Below are positions 34,976-43,798 of a stretch of 54,019 nt of DNA, piece by piece. The notes under the pieces are model-generated. The model worked only from the letters and a program-made list of their open reading frames with translations, was not told where the DNA came from and ran no database searches. The stretch spans positions 1 to 54,019 of the forward strand of contig CAJUNH010000010.1 in the NCBI GenBank assembly GCA_910587795.1, in the 5' to 3' direction. The first letter of the stretch is position 1. Each line of letters starts with the position of its first letter. The translations under genes and the position numbers were made by a program. This DNA is from an uncultured Christensenellaceae bacterium. GTDB taxonomy: Bacteria > Bacillota > Clostridia > Christensenellales > CAG-314.

Positions 34976-35720
34976 AAATGTCGGTGTCAAACACTTCGGC
35001 TTTGCCTTTATTGCCCGGCAAAAAAAGCGCAAGAGTAAGTCCTCCCGCAAGCAGTACTACAAATACTATAAGCAGTATTTCGCTTGCAGGCGCTTTATTA
35101 TTGTTTTTCTCGTCGTCGGTAGGTGTTTTGTCCGTCGGCTCCGTCGGTTTTATTACCGGTTGGGACGGTTCTAGCGGCGTGGGGTGCAGGCTTATAGAAG
35201 GTTTGGATACGTTGCTTACCTCTACGTAGCCGAACTTACCCCCGCAGCACACGTAGTACCAGCTTTTGCCGTAATGGGTAAGTTTGCCGTAGTAGCTGAG
35301 TTTTTGGGTTGTGGTTGCAACAATGACGTTTTCCGCCGAGGGTGTGGGCAGTAATTTTAAAGGGGCGGAATCCGCCGTGACGTACAGCTGCTCGGTTGGG
35401 TAAAGAGGACTTATGGGCGCAACCTCCGTAGGAGTTACTTCTATTTTGCGCACATACCCCAGTATGGACGGAAACCCCGCTTTGTTTTGCATAACTTCCA
35501 CCATATATACGCGGTCTAATTCCTGTAAAATTTCCACGTAGTAGGATTTTTCCAGTATAAACATTGTCTTTTCGCAATTTTCGTCGGCAAATAAATTTAC
35601 GGAGTCTTTTACGATACGCGCCCAGCCGTACACCGTGTCCGCATAAGCGAAGGACGGAAAAACAAACGCGTTAAGCATAACGCAGACAAAAATTAACAAT
35701 ACTGCAAATTTCTTTTTCAT
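34974..35720 (-). CDS. Secreted SH3-domain protein with a C-terminal membrane anchor
   Basis: 248 residues from the ATG at 35718-35720, chosen for the AAGGAGAGAGG upstream. A signal peptide ends near SFAYA (about residue 25). Two SH3-like units follow (VNLFADENCEKTMFILEKSY, LKLLPTPSAENVIVATTT, then WYYVCCGGKFGYVEV). A Pro/Thr-rich stretch of about 40 residues could cross the wall, then one membrane helix near the C-terminus with a short acidic tail. This is a smaller version of the 612-residue protein at 32149-33987. It lies within the phage-type region but reads the opposite way. It may be a host wall protein, or a wall-interacting part of the particle system. Confidence 0.8.
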   Translation of the reverse strand: MKKKFAVLLIFVCVMLNAFVFPSFAYADTVYGWARIVKDSVNLFADENCEKTMFILEKSYYVEILQELDRVYMVEVMQNKAGFPSILGYVRKIEVTPTEVAPISPLYPTEQLYVTADSAPLKLLPTPSAENVIVATTTQKLSYYGKLTHYGKSWYYVCCGGKFGYVEVSNVSKPSISLHPTPLEPSQPVIKPTEPTDKTPTDDEKNNNKAPASEILLIVFVVLLAGGLTLALFLPGNKGKAEVFDTDI

Positions 35721-35806
35721 ATACGCCTCTCTCCTTGGCATTATACAATTCGGTAAGCTACTAATTTTGCCTATTTATGTAAAGTGGGGGCGGGTAAGGA
35801 CGAAAG

Positions 35807-35832
35807 CCGCGCGGGTTATTGTTTCCGCGCGG
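35807..35832. other. GC-rich hairpin upstream of the terminase gene
   Basis: Two copies of CCGCGCGG (35807-35814 and 35825-35832) separated by ten bases. Each copy is itself a palindrome, so the region can form a strong hairpin or act as paired protein sites. There is no T run after it. Candidates: leader RNA structure of the cassette transcript, or packaging start (pac-like) site. Confidence 0.45.
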
Positions 35833-35996
35833 TTCGCTGTAAAACAAAGTTATCGCAAATGCGCATAGGTATGAAGATTGAAGATAACGCAAAAAAAAGT
35901 TTGCCCGAAACCGACGGATAAGGAAAACAGCGGTATTTCGGCGTTTTATTTTTGCGGCGGATTGCGCGTAGTTCGTATTTTAATCAGGAGATGAAA

Positions 35997-37442
35997 ATGG
36001 AAAATAAAATCATTAATATAAGCGGACAAAATCGAAATATTTTGCAGAGGGTTAAGGCAATCGAAAAAGAGCAGACGCGCCGCAAAAACAGTCCGCTTGC
36101 GCGGTACAACAAAGGTAAAGTACATGCAAAGCAAATGGAGTTTCACCGATGTATGCGCCGCAACCGCTGGGTATTCGGCGGAAACCGCAGCGGTAAAACG
36201 GAGTGCGGAGCGGTGGAAACTGTTTGGCTTGCGCGGGGAATACATCCATTTAGAGCTAACAAGGCGGTGTCTTGCTGGGTGGTATCGGTTTCGCAGCAGG
36301 TGCAAAGGGAAGTTGCACAGCAAAAAGTGCTGTATTATCTGGATCCGGCTTGGATAGAGGATGTTGTGATGATTACGGGCAGTAAAGGCAGTCCCGCGCA
36401 CGGAGTAATAGACTATATTTTAGTAAAAAACGTATTCGGCGGCACGTCGAAAATAGCCTTTAAAAGCTGCGAGGCGGGGCGGGATAAATTTCAGGGGGCG
36501 AGTTTGGATTTCGTGTGGTTCGACGAGGAACCTCCGCACGACGTATACGAGGAGTGTAAAATGCGTATTCTCGACCGCCGCGGGCATATTTTCGGCACAA
36601 TGACGCCGCTTAAAGGGTTAACTTGGGTATACGACGAAATTTATCTTAACGCGCACAACAGCAAAGAGGTTTGGTACGAGTTTATGGAATGGGCGGACAA
36701 CCCGTATCTTTCGGCGGAAGAAATTGCCGAAATAAGCGCAAGCTTGTCTGCCGATATGCTGGAAAGCCGCCGCTACGGTAAGTTTACGGGTAATACGGGG
36801 CTTGTTTACGGCGAATTTAGCGAGCTTAACGTAATAGAACCGCGCGAATTACCCGCCGAGTGGCAGGACACTCTGTCCATCGATCCGGGGTTAAACAATC
36901 CGCTGAGCTGTCACTGGTATTGTCAAGATTACGACGGCAACGTCTACGTAGTGGCGGAGCATTACGAGGCAAACCGCAGCGTGGATTACCACGCCCAGCG
37001 CATAAAGGAAATCTGCCGTAAACTTAACTGGAAGCGCAACCGCGACGGAAGCATAAACGCCTTGTGCGACAGCGCGGCAAATCAGCGCACGCTTGCAAGC
37101 GAAAAGAGCGTTGCCGAGCTGTTTTGCGAACAGGGTATTGCTGTAAACACAAAAGTAAACAAAAGCGTGTATTTTGGAATTAACAAAGTAAAAGCCTTGA
37201 TAAAACCCCTTGTCGGTTTGCCTAAACTGTACGTGTTCAGCAACTGCGTAAATATGATAAGGGAATTTAAAAGCTATTTTTGGGGTAACGACGATAATCC
37301 CGTAAAACGGGACGACCACGCTATGGACGAACTGAGGTATTACGTATGCGCAATGCAGAAAAAAATGCGCGCGGAAGAAAAAAGCCGAGTAGCGCGCGAT
37401 AAGGAGCGGCTTTACCGACGGCTTAGACGGGGGCGCGTATGA
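35997..37442 (+). CDS. Phage terminase large subunit
   Basis: 481 residues from the ATG at 35997 (CAGGAG six bases upstream). It is the DNA-packaging motor and nuclease. The ATPase half has Walker A GGNRSGKT (61-68), Walker B FVWFDEE (172-178) and coupling motif GTMTPLKG (200-207). The RNase-H-like nuclease half keeps its acidic residues: Asp296 in SIDPGLNNP, Asp358 in ALCDSAA, and Asp440/Asp444 in RDDHAMDELRY. Nothing is truncated, so the enzyme should be active. The next gene overlaps its stop (ATGA). It is the first gene of the rightward cassette; a classical small subunit directly before it is missing. Confidence 0.93.
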   Translation: MENKIINISGQNRNILQRVKAIEKEQTRRKNSPLARYNKGKVHAKQMEFHRCMRRNRWVFGGNRSGKTECGAVETVWLARGIHPFRANKAVSCWVVSVSQQVQREVAQQKVLYYLDPAWIEDVVMITGSKGSPAHGVIDYILVKNVFGGTSKIAFKSCEAGRDKFQGASLDFVWFDEEPPHDVYEECKMRILDRRGHIFGTMTPLKGLTWVYDEIYLNAHNSKEVWYEFMEWADNPYLSAEEIAEISASLSADMLESRRYGKFTGNTGLVYGEFSELNVIEPRELPAEWQDTLSIDPGLNNPLSCHWYCQDYDGNVYVVAEHYEANRSVDYHAQRIKEICRKLNWKRNRDGSINALCDSAANQRTLASEKSVAELFCEQGIAVNTKVNKSVYFGINKVKALIKPLVGLPKLYVFSNCVNMIREFKSYFWGNDDNPVKRDDHAMDELRYYVCAMQKKMRAEEKSRVARDKERLYRRLRRGRV

Positions 37443-37723
37443 AGCGGGACGTTAAGGAATTGCTGATAAAAATTCTGCTGAAAAAAGCAAAGGGATACCT
37501 TGCTAAGGAAAAAACCGACGAATACGTAGTTGCCGACGGCGAAAAGAAACTGGTGCGCAGTAAAGTCGTCACAAAACGCAGTCCGCCCGACGTTGCCGCG
37601 TGCAAAGCGTTGTTGGAACTTAACGACGCCGATTTGTCCGTTGCCGATATGACCGATGAGGAATTAGAGCGGGAACGCCGCCGTTTGATAGGACTTTTAT
37701 GCGATAACGGCGACGGCGTTTAA
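37439..37723 (+). CDS. Small basic protein in the packaging cassette
   Basis: 94 residues, overlapping the terminase stop as ATGA. An N-terminal amphipathic helix (VKELLIKILLKKAKGYLAKE) is followed by EYVVADGEKKLVRSKVVTKR, then PPDVAACKALLEL and an acidic C-terminus. The middle pattern (EYVV, basic hairpin, then PPD and a Leu-rich helix) resembles a segment seen in small-terminase-like proteins of Firmicutes phages, without their DNA-binding HTH. A role beside the terminase is likely from position; the exact role is unknown. Confidence 0.65.
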   Translation: MKRDVKELLIKILLKKAKGYLAKEKTDEYVVADGEKKLVRSKVVTKRSPPDVAACKALLELNDADLSVADMTDEELERERRRLIGLLCDNGDGV

Positions 37724-37762
37724 TAAGACATTTTAAATTTAAAAAATATAGGAGGAAAACGT

Positions 37763-37993
37763 ATGCTTAACAACATAAATACAAAAGTCAAGTGCGACTG
37801 TTACAACTGTAAAAACGATGCGGCAGCGTCGTTTGCATTAAAGGGCAGGGCGTCGCGGTGTAACCTGTGCGCCGAATGTATAAACGCTTTGGGCGAGGAT
37901 ATTTTAAGCCGAACCGCTCCCAAAAGCCCCAAAAACACTATAAAGCGATTGGAAGAAAGCCGCCGCAAAGATAGAAATCAGGAGGAAAGATGA
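37763..37993 (+). CDS. Small zinc-ribbon-like protein in the packaging cassette
   Basis: 76 residues. Four or more Cys in CDCYNC and CNLCAEC, spaced about 24 residues apart, form a probable zinc site. The C-terminal 35 residues are Lys/Arg-rich and helical. AGGAGG precedes the ATG. Its stop overlaps the portal start (ATGA), so it is translated together with the portal protein. I do not recognise a named family. A DNA- or RNA-contacting role in packaging is a guess. Confidence 0.65.
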   Translation: MLNNINTKVKCDCYNCKNDAAASFALKGRASRCNLCAECINALGEDILSRTAPKSPKNTIKRLEESRRKDRNQEER

Positions 37994-39795
37994 AGGCAAA
38001 AAATAATAATGTTAATTTTGCCGAGGACGTTGTAGCCGAGGTTAAGGCGGATTTTGCAAACCGCCAAAAAATGCGCCGACCCTACGAGCTTGCTTGGCAG
38101 TTAAATATGAATTTCGTAATGGGCAACCAGTATTGCGTAGCTTCTGCGCAAGGCGCAATCGAGCAGGAGGAAAAATATTATTTTTGGCAGGAGAAGCAGG
38201 TTTTTAATCATATTGCACCCATTGTGGAAACGCGTCTTGCACGTTTAAACCGAGTCCGTCCTCGCCCTATAGTGCGCCCGTTTACAAATAGCGACGCCGA
38301 CGTAAACGCCGCCAAACTTACGTCTAAAATACTCCGCTACGTCACTGATAAAACGCAGCTTTCGCAGGCGATAGGCAGGGCGACGAATTGGAGCGAAGTA
38401 TGCGGAACGGCGTTTTACAAGGTCAGCTGGGACAGTCAGGCGGGCGACGTAGGACTGTCCGTTTGTTCGCCGTTTGAAATTTATCCCGACTCTAACGTTA
38501 CGGAAACGTTGGACGACTGTACGTCGGTAATCCACGCAAAGGTTTATCCTGCGGAAGCTATCCGCGATATTTGGGGTATAGACGTTGCGGGTACGTCGGT
38601 TAAAGTGTTCGGCTTGGACGGAAACGCAACAATCGGCGGATTGGGTTACAGCAGCGCAACGGTGTCCGTTACGCAGGAGGAAAAACAAAATCAGGCGTTG
38701 GTAATCGAACGTTATACCAAGCCGACAAGGGATTTGCCTTTCGGCAGGTTGGAAATCGTAGCGGGCGACAAGCTTGTATATTTCGGCGATATGCCGTATG
38801 TTTTGGGCGACGACGGACTTCGCGCCTATCCGTTTATAAGGCAGACCTCTCACGAACAGGCAGGTTGTTTTTGGGGTACAAGCATAGTGGAACGCGTTAT
38901 ACCTATTCAGCGCGCTTACAATGCTGTCAAAAACCGCAAACACGAATTTTTAAACCGCTTGTCTATGGGAGTTTTGACGGTGGAAAACGGCAGTGTGGAT
39001 ACCGACAGTTTGGAAGAGGAAGGACTTTCGCCGGGTAAAATACTCGTCTACCGTCAAGGGGCGGAAAAACCCGCTTTGATGGATAACGGCAGGATACCCG
39101 CCGACTTTGCCGACGAGGAAGATAAGCTTTTAAGCGAATTCGTCTCGGTTTCGGGCGTAAGCGAATTTGCCCGAAACAGCCATACTCCCCAAACCGTCAC
39201 AAGCGGAGTGGCGTTACAGTTGATTGCCGAACAGGACGACATACGCGTTGCGTGCAGTATAGACAGCATAAGGGAAGCAATACGCAAAATATCCAAAATG
39301 TTTTTAAGACTTTACAAACAGTTTGTGTCCTCGCAAAAGCTGATACGCATTGCCGACGACTCGGGCAAGGCGGAAGTATTTTACTTTACGTCGGGCGACG
39401 TAAGCGGCGACGATATCGTTTTTGAAACGGAAAACGAGTTTACCGATACTCCCGCAACCCGACGTACGATGTTGTTCGATTTACTAAACGCCGGCATTTT
39501 AACGGATAAAGAGGGAAAGCTTTCGCAGTCGTCCAAGGCAAAAATTCTTACTATTATGGGCTTTGGAAACTGGGATAACGCGCAAGACGTATCGCAGCTC
39601 CACATTGCCCGCGCCGAAACGGAAAATTTGGATATTAACCGCGCGGAGGTTTTGCAGATAGACGACCATTTGCTGCACGCGGAGGAACACACCCGATACG
39701 TTTTGTCGTGCGCGGATAAGCTGGATATCTCCGTGCGCGATAAAATCGTCGCCCATATACAAAAACATAAACAATACTTTAAGGAGAACGGTTAA
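37990..39795 (+). CDS. Phage portal protein, P22-type
   Basis: 601 residues. It forms the ring through which DNA enters the capsid. Size, position after the terminase and sequence character fit P22-type portals: an N-terminal wing region (MNFVMGNQYC, then VETRLARLNRVRPRP), a central block IPIQRAYNAVKNRKHEFLNR that corresponds to the crown/stem helices, then EEGLSPGKILVYR and a GVALQLIAEQDD helix. The C-terminal part is long and charged. No truncation. Overlaps the upstream stop by four bases; the scaffold-like gene starts five bases after its stop. Confidence 0.88.
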   Translation: MKAKNNNVNFAEDVVAEVKADFANRQKMRRPYELAWQLNMNFVMGNQYCVASAQGAIEQEEKYYFWQEKQVFNHIAPIVETRLARLNRVRPRPIVRPFTNSDADVNAAKLTSKILRYVTDKTQLSQAIGRATNWSEVCGTAFYKVSWDSQAGDVGLSVCSPFEIYPDSNVTETLDDCTSVIHAKVYPAEAIRDIWGIDVAGTSVKVFGLDGNATIGGLGYSSATVSVTQEEKQNQALVIERYTKPTRDLPFGRLEIVAGDKLVYFGDMPYVLGDDGLRAYPFIRQTSHEQAGCFWGTSIVERVIPIQRAYNAVKNRKHEFLNRLSMGVLTVENGSVDTDSLEEEGLSPGKILVYRQGAEKPALMDNGRIPADFADEEDKLLSEFVSVSGVSEFARNSHTPQTVTSGVALQLIAEQDDIRVACSIDSIREAIRKISKMFLRLYKQFVSSQKLIRIADDSGKAEVFYFTSGDVSGDDIVFETENEFTDTPATRRTMLFDLLNAGILTDKEGKLSQSSKAKILTIMGFGNWDNAQDVSQLHIARAETENLDINRAEVLQIDDHLLHAEEHTRYVLSCADKLDISVRDKIVAHIQKHKQYFKENG

Positions 39796-39800
39796 CAATT

Positions 39801-40166
39801 ATGGAATACGGAAAATTCAGCTCTGCCGAGGAACTTCTCCGCGGCTACGAGGAACTGGAAAAAAGTTTTACGCGCAAGTGTCAGCAGCTTGCGGATTTGC
39901 AAAAACAAGCGGAAGTAAATAGTAAAAACGACGGTACAAGCGCGCAGACGCCACCGTCGGCAGCCGAGGACGGAAACGCCGCTGCAGAGGAAAATATCGG
40001 CGCAGTCCCCGCAGAGGTAAATGCCCCTGCCGCCGATAGTGTTTCCGCGCCTCAACCCTTGCCGCGCTTAATTAACGGCGGCGGCAACGTATCTATGGCA
40101 TTGCCTTCGCGCCCCAAAACCATAAAGGAAGCGTCGGTAATGGCAAAACAATTATTTAACGAATAA
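39801..40166 (+). CDS. Scaffold-like capsid assembly protein
   Basis: 121 residues. An N-terminal helix FSSAEELLRGYEELEKSFTRKCQQLADLQKQ is followed by about 55 residues rich in Ala, Glu, Pro and Asn (disordered) and a C-terminal segment ALPSRPKTIKEASVMAKQLFNE. The layout (coiled helix, loose linker, short C-terminal helix) and the position between portal and capsid genes fit a phage scaffolding protein that shapes the procapsid and then leaves. It is short for a P22-type scaffold (about 300 residues). Assigned by position and composition, not by a strong motif. Confidence 0.7.
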   Translation: MEYGKFSSAEELLRGYEELEKSFTRKCQQLADLQKQAEVNSKNDGTSAQTPPSAAEDGNAAAEENIGAVPAEVNAPAADSVSAPQPLPRLINGGGNVSMALPSRPKTIKEASVMAKQLFNE

Positions 40167-40180
40167 AGGAGAAAACAAAC

Positions 40181-41347
40181 ATGGTAACACTCAGCAGCGC
40201 AGACAAAGCGCTAAAAACACTCTATCTCGGCGTAGTCGCCGAGCAGCTTAACACAGCGGTAAACCCGTTGTTTGCAAAATTCAGCCAAACCGCCGCCGAC
40301 GTGTGGGGCAAGGAAATCCGCAAACTTGCGCCTTTTGGAGTAAACGGCGGTATAGGCGCGGGCAGCGAGGACGGCGAACTGCCTAAATCCGCCGCAAATA
40401 ACTACGCGCAATTTGTGCTTACGTTAAAAAACCTTTACGGCACAATAGAGATAAGCGACAAAGCCGTGCGCGCAAGCGAAAACAACGTCGGCGCGTTTGT
40501 AAATTTGCTGGAAGCGGAAATGGAAGGACTGCTTAAAGCGTCCAAATTCAACTTCGGGCGTATGCTGTTCGGCGACGGCAGCGGTGTGTTGGCAACCGCC
40601 TCGTCCAACAGCGGCAACGTTATTAGCGTAGACGAAGTACGCAACCTTATGGAAGGTATGGTAGTGGACGTTTTAAGCGGCGCAACGGGCAATGTAATCG
40701 CGTCCGCGCGCCGTATAACCGAAGTGGACCGCGCAGCAAAAAAGATTACGCTTAACGGCGCGGCTATTGCGGCGGGCGCGGTATCTCTTGGCGATAAGCT
40801 TACCGTGCAAGGCAGTTACAATAAGGAACTGACGGGTCTCGGCGCAATATTCGGCAATTCCGCAACGCTGTACGGATTGTCCCGTTCGGCTAACAAGTGG
40901 CTTAACCCGTACAAAAAAACGTCGGCAAGCTTAAACGACGTTACAATTCAAACGGTAATAGACAATTTGGAAGAAACGGCAGGTTCTTCCGCAGATTTTA
41001 TCGTTTGCAGCAGCGGCGTCAAGCGCGCTTATCAGGAGTATCTTGTAACCAACCGCACAAACGTAGACGTTATGAATCTTACCGGCGGTTATAAAGCTAT
41101 AAGCTACAACGGTATACCTATTGTAAGCGACCGTTTTTGCCCAAGCGGTACTATGTACGTACTTAATACGGCGGACTTCCATTTGCATCAGCTGTGCGAC
41201 TGGCGTTGGTTGGAAGGGGACGACGGCAAGGTAATAAAACAAGTGGCAAACAAACCCGTGTATACTGCAACGTTGGTTAAGTATGCGGATATGCTGTGCG
41301 ACCGTCCCGCGGGACAGGGCGTAATAACGGGTATTACCGAAGCCTGA
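40181..41347 (+). CDS. Major capsid protein (HK97-fold candidate)
   Basis: 388 residues, in the major-capsid position after the scaffold-like gene and the right size. An N-terminal helical arm is followed by KLAPFGVNGGIGAGSEDGEL and LTLKNLYGTIEISDKAVRASE, the latter typical of the strand region of HK97-fold capsids. A long helix (AFVNLLEAEMEGLLKASKFN) and a beta-rich P-domain-like part come next. The C-terminal AYQEYLVTNRTNVDVMNLTGGYKAISYNGIPIVSDRFCPSGTMYVLN matches the closing strands of such capsids. AAGGAG precedes the ATG. Intact. A structured spacer follows before the next gene. Confidence 0.85.
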   Translation: MVTLSSADKALKTLYLGVVAEQLNTAVNPLFAKFSQTAADVWGKEIRKLAPFGVNGGIGAGSEDGELPKSAANNYAQFVLTLKNLYGTIEISDKAVRASENNVGAFVNLLEAEMEGLLKASKFNFGRMLFGDGSGVLATASSNSGNVISVDEVRNLMEGMVVDVLSGATGNVIASARRITEVDRAAKKITLNGAAIAAGAVSLGDKLTVQGSYNKELTGLGAIFGNSATLYGLSRSANKWLNPYKKTSASLNDVTIQTVIDNLEETAGSSADFIVCSSGVKRAYQEYLVTNRTNVDVMNLTGGYKAISYNGIPIVSDRFCPSGTMYVLNTADFHLHQLCDWRWLEGDDGKVIKQVANKPVYTATLVKYADMLCDRPAGQGVITGITEA

Positions 41348-41371
41348 GTTTAATAATGTAAAAATCTAATT

Positions 41372-41509
41372 TCGGCGCGTAACGAATGTTTGTCTGCTGT
41401 TCGGTTTTTAAATACTGCACGGACAACAAATCGATATTGCGCGCCGATACGGTACCCGAAAATCGCAGCCGAATAAGTGTATATTGCGCGGTTGCGGTTC
41501 GGCGTACCG
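41372..41509 (+). other. Structured spacer after the capsid gene
   Basis: Two nested systems of complementary arms. TCGGCGCG (41372-41379) can pair with CGCGCCGA (41440-41447). CGGTAC (41450-41455) can pair with GTACCG (41504-41509), enclosing GCCGAA (41468-41473) with TTCGGC (41498-41503). There is no T run. It may slow decay of the capsid mRNA or set the ratio of capsid to downstream products; a processed small RNA is also possible. Confidence 0.45.
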
Positions 41510-41554
41510 TTTACGGATAAAAAACCGTTCGACTAGGTACAAGGAGCAAAACCA

Positions 41555-41827
41555 ATGGAACATTTAATACCGATAACAGACGATCTGTACGACGTTGCCG
41601 CGCGGCTTAAATCCGTAAACGGCAATTACAGATTGTATTATAACGCAAAAAGCTGTAAGTACGAGGTTTACAATGCAGACGTGCAAGGGATCTCTCTTGC
41701 CTTTGCCGTGCCGTACGACGAATTGGACTGCCGTACCGTAGAGTACGCGCGATACACTTCGGTTGCCCGCGCTAAACAGCTTTTTGCGGAAATAGAACGT
41801 CATAATAAAAATTTGACGGACTATTAA
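41555..41827 (+). CDS. Small conserved-looking phage head protein
   Basis: 90 residues, predicted alpha/beta. LIPITDDLYDVAARLKSVNGNYRLYYN followed by SCKYEVYNAD and a C-terminal helix (SVARAKQLFAEIERHNKNL) resembles small proteins found beside capsid genes in Firmicutes phages, whose function is not known to me. AAGGAG lies nine bases before the ATG. Assignment is by position and general resemblance. Confidence 0.65.
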   Translation: MEHLIPITDDLYDVAARLKSVNGNYRLYYNAKSCKYEVYNADVQGISLAFAVPYDELDCRTVEYARYTSVARAKQLFAEIERHNKNLTDY

Positions 41828-41996
41828 CCTAAAAAAATCGTTTTTTCACATTTTAGTTTGCATAAAAATTTATGCAGACGCGGCTTTTTAGAGCGCCGCA
41901 AAATTTTTAACGCGGCGATAATTTTGCCAGGCAAGTCGGCCGTTGTTTTATTGTCGGCGGCAGTTAACGTTTAACTTAAAATTTACAGGAGGTTTA

Positions 41997-42551
41997 ATGA
42001 CAATTTTAGAAGTAGTGGAAACCGTCGATACCATTTTAAATATCGGTATTGCGGAAAGTGTTTCGCCCGAAGAGGATAAAATCGCCAAATATCAGCAGGA
42101 CGGCGACGCAGCGTCTATCGTAAGCTGCTGCAATTACGTTTTGGAAGAATTGTACCGCGATAAATTTGCCGACTGTCATACCACGGTTGTGGAGGCAAAG
42201 GAAGGCAAAATAGACGTGTCGCGCCTGAAAATATTGCGTATTTTGGCATTGCGCGACGCCGAGGGTAACAAAGTGCGTTTTATGCAAGGGGAAGGGTGTC
42301 TGTACGCGCCGTATAACGGCAAGTTTAACCTTACTTACGCCCGCGCGCCTGCCGAGGTTGATTTGCTTAGCGATTTGCCTGCTAATCCCCGAATGACGTT
42401 CCGTATATTTATTTACGGAGTCATTACGGAGTATCTACGCCGCAGGGGCGATTTCAATCAATCTTTAAGCTGGGACGAAAAATACCGTAACGCGCTGTCG
42501 GCTGCGGCAACCGCTCCGCAAAAAACAATGCCTGTGCGGAGGTGGATATGA
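41997..42551 (+). CDS. Head-completion/adaptor-like protein (P22 gp4 position)
   Basis: 184 residues from the ATG at 41997, chosen for the AGGAGG six bases upstream; the longest frame adds 18 residues. Mostly helical: DAASIVSCCNYVLEELYRDKF, then a beta hairpin region (VEAKEGKIDVSRLKILRILALRD), then RMTFRIFIYGVITEYLRRRGDF and a helical end. In P22 order the gene after capsid encodes the adaptor gp4 that closes the portal. Size and position agree. The next gene overlaps its stop (ATGA). Confidence 0.65.
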   Translation: MTILEVVETVDTILNIGIAESVSPEEDKIAKYQQDGDAASIVSCCNYVLEELYRDKFADCHTTVVEAKEGKIDVSRLKILRILALRDAEGNKVRFMQGEGCLYAPYNGKFNLTYARAPAEVDLLSDLPANPRMTFRIFIYGVITEYLRRRGDFNQSLSWDEKYRNALSAAATAPQKTMPVRRWI

Positions 42552-43798
42552 AAGGGCACAATCCTACACGCTTAATATACCGTGAAGATTTTAAACTGAA
42601 TATAAACAGGGCGGAAGCGATGCAGTGCAACGGCATAAAAGCTTTAAACGGGCGTTTGCAATCCTTGCATGCATTTAAGCCGCTGTCGGTGATACGCAAT
42701 TTTACGCATTTTGCCAATACAACCGCGCAAGGCTTATTTCTTTGTACTCCCGTTACGATGTGTCTGTATAACGGCGGCGGCGATCCCGTAATGGTTCACC
42801 GCGCTGCAAAACAAATCAAAGATTTAAGCTCCGCCGTATACCGCGATGCTTTATACGTCTGTTACGACGCGGCGGGCTTTTGGAAAATAACCGCCGACAA
42901 TGCCCAAGTTATGGATAGGGGCAGTTTTACGGATGTTACCTCCGCCAACGAACGCGTTGTTCTTTTGGAAAAAAACGGCGTGCGTTTGTGGATTTCTTCG
43001 GCAGGCGGCGATAATCTGTACGTAGACGAAGACAATATGATTTATGCGGATTTACCTACGCCGTGTCAGGCTGTAAAAGCGGCAGGTCGTAACGTTATAT
43101 ATGCGTTGGGCGACGTCTGTTACAAAATTGTGCTGTCGTATGATTTCGGCAAAGTATCGATAACCCCCGTTGCATATAACTTAGGCACGGTGTACCGCGA
43201 TACCGCATTGTTACTTAACGACAGCCTGATTTTTGCGTCAAGCAGCGGTTTTTACCGTATCAAAAACGGCAGAACCGAAAAAATATTTCAAAATATCGGC
43301 ACAAAAGCTTTGGATTTTGCAAACTGTAAAGCGCGCATTGCAGAGGGGTATTATATACTGGTTGCGCCTTGCGGCAGCGTTCGCAAAGCGTATGCGTTCG
43401 ACGTAGATAAGCAAACTTGCATTGCGGTCTTGGACGGCAACAATGCCGACGTGTATTACTGGCGCGGAAAATTGTACGGCATAGGCGGCGATATGTATTT
43501 TAACGGCGTTGCGGACGAGTATGCTAACGCCGTATTTGTCCGCAGCGGGTTGGACTTCGGCTGCGACTGCATAAAACATCTGCGTAGGGTTACGCTTACT
43601 TCTAAAAGCGATATTGTTTTGTCCGTCTATAACGGTAAACATACCGTAACTAAGTTTATTAGGGGAAACGTCAATCCGCAGGTTATTCCCCTTATGTGCT
43701 GCGGACGGATTTTTGATATAAAGATAGAATCGGCAAATTGCGCTATGGACGTAAGCGATTTTTCGATTGAGGCGGAAATTTACAAGGAGGAGAGGTGA
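42548..43798 (+). CDS. Plug/hub-like protein (P22 gp10 position)
   Basis: 416 residues from the ATG at 42548 (GGAGGTG upstream; GTG at 42542 is an alternative). Repeated beta segments such as GLFLCTPVTMCLYNGG, AVYRDALYVCYDAAGFWKI, NVIYALGDVCYKI and SLIFASSSGFYRIKNG suggest a beta-propeller-like fold. The P22 DNA-stabilisation hub gp10, encoded in the same position, is also beta-rich and of similar size. It would keep DNA inside the filled head. Direct sequence similarity was not demonstrated. Overlaps both neighbours by start/stop fusion. Confidence 0.6.
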   Translation: MKGHNPTRLIYREDFKLNINRAEAMQCNGIKALNGRLQSLHAFKPLSVIRNFTHFANTTAQGLFLCTPVTMCLYNGGGDPVMVHRAAKQIKDLSSAVYRDALYVCYDAAGFWKITADNAQVMDRGSFTDVTSANERVVLLEKNGVRLWISSAGGDNLYVDEDNMIYADLPTPCQAVKAAGRNVIYALGDVCYKIVLSYDFGKVSITPVAYNLGTVYRDTALLLNDSLIFASSSGFYRIKNGRTEKIFQNIGTKALDFANCKARIAEGYYILVAPCGSVRKAYAFDVDKQTCIAVLDGNNADVYYWRGKLYGIGGDMYFNGVADEYANAVFVRSGLDFGCDCIKHLRRVTLTSKSDIVLSVYNGKHTVTKFIRGNVNPQVIPLMCCGRIFDIKIESANCAMDVSDFSIEAEIYKEER

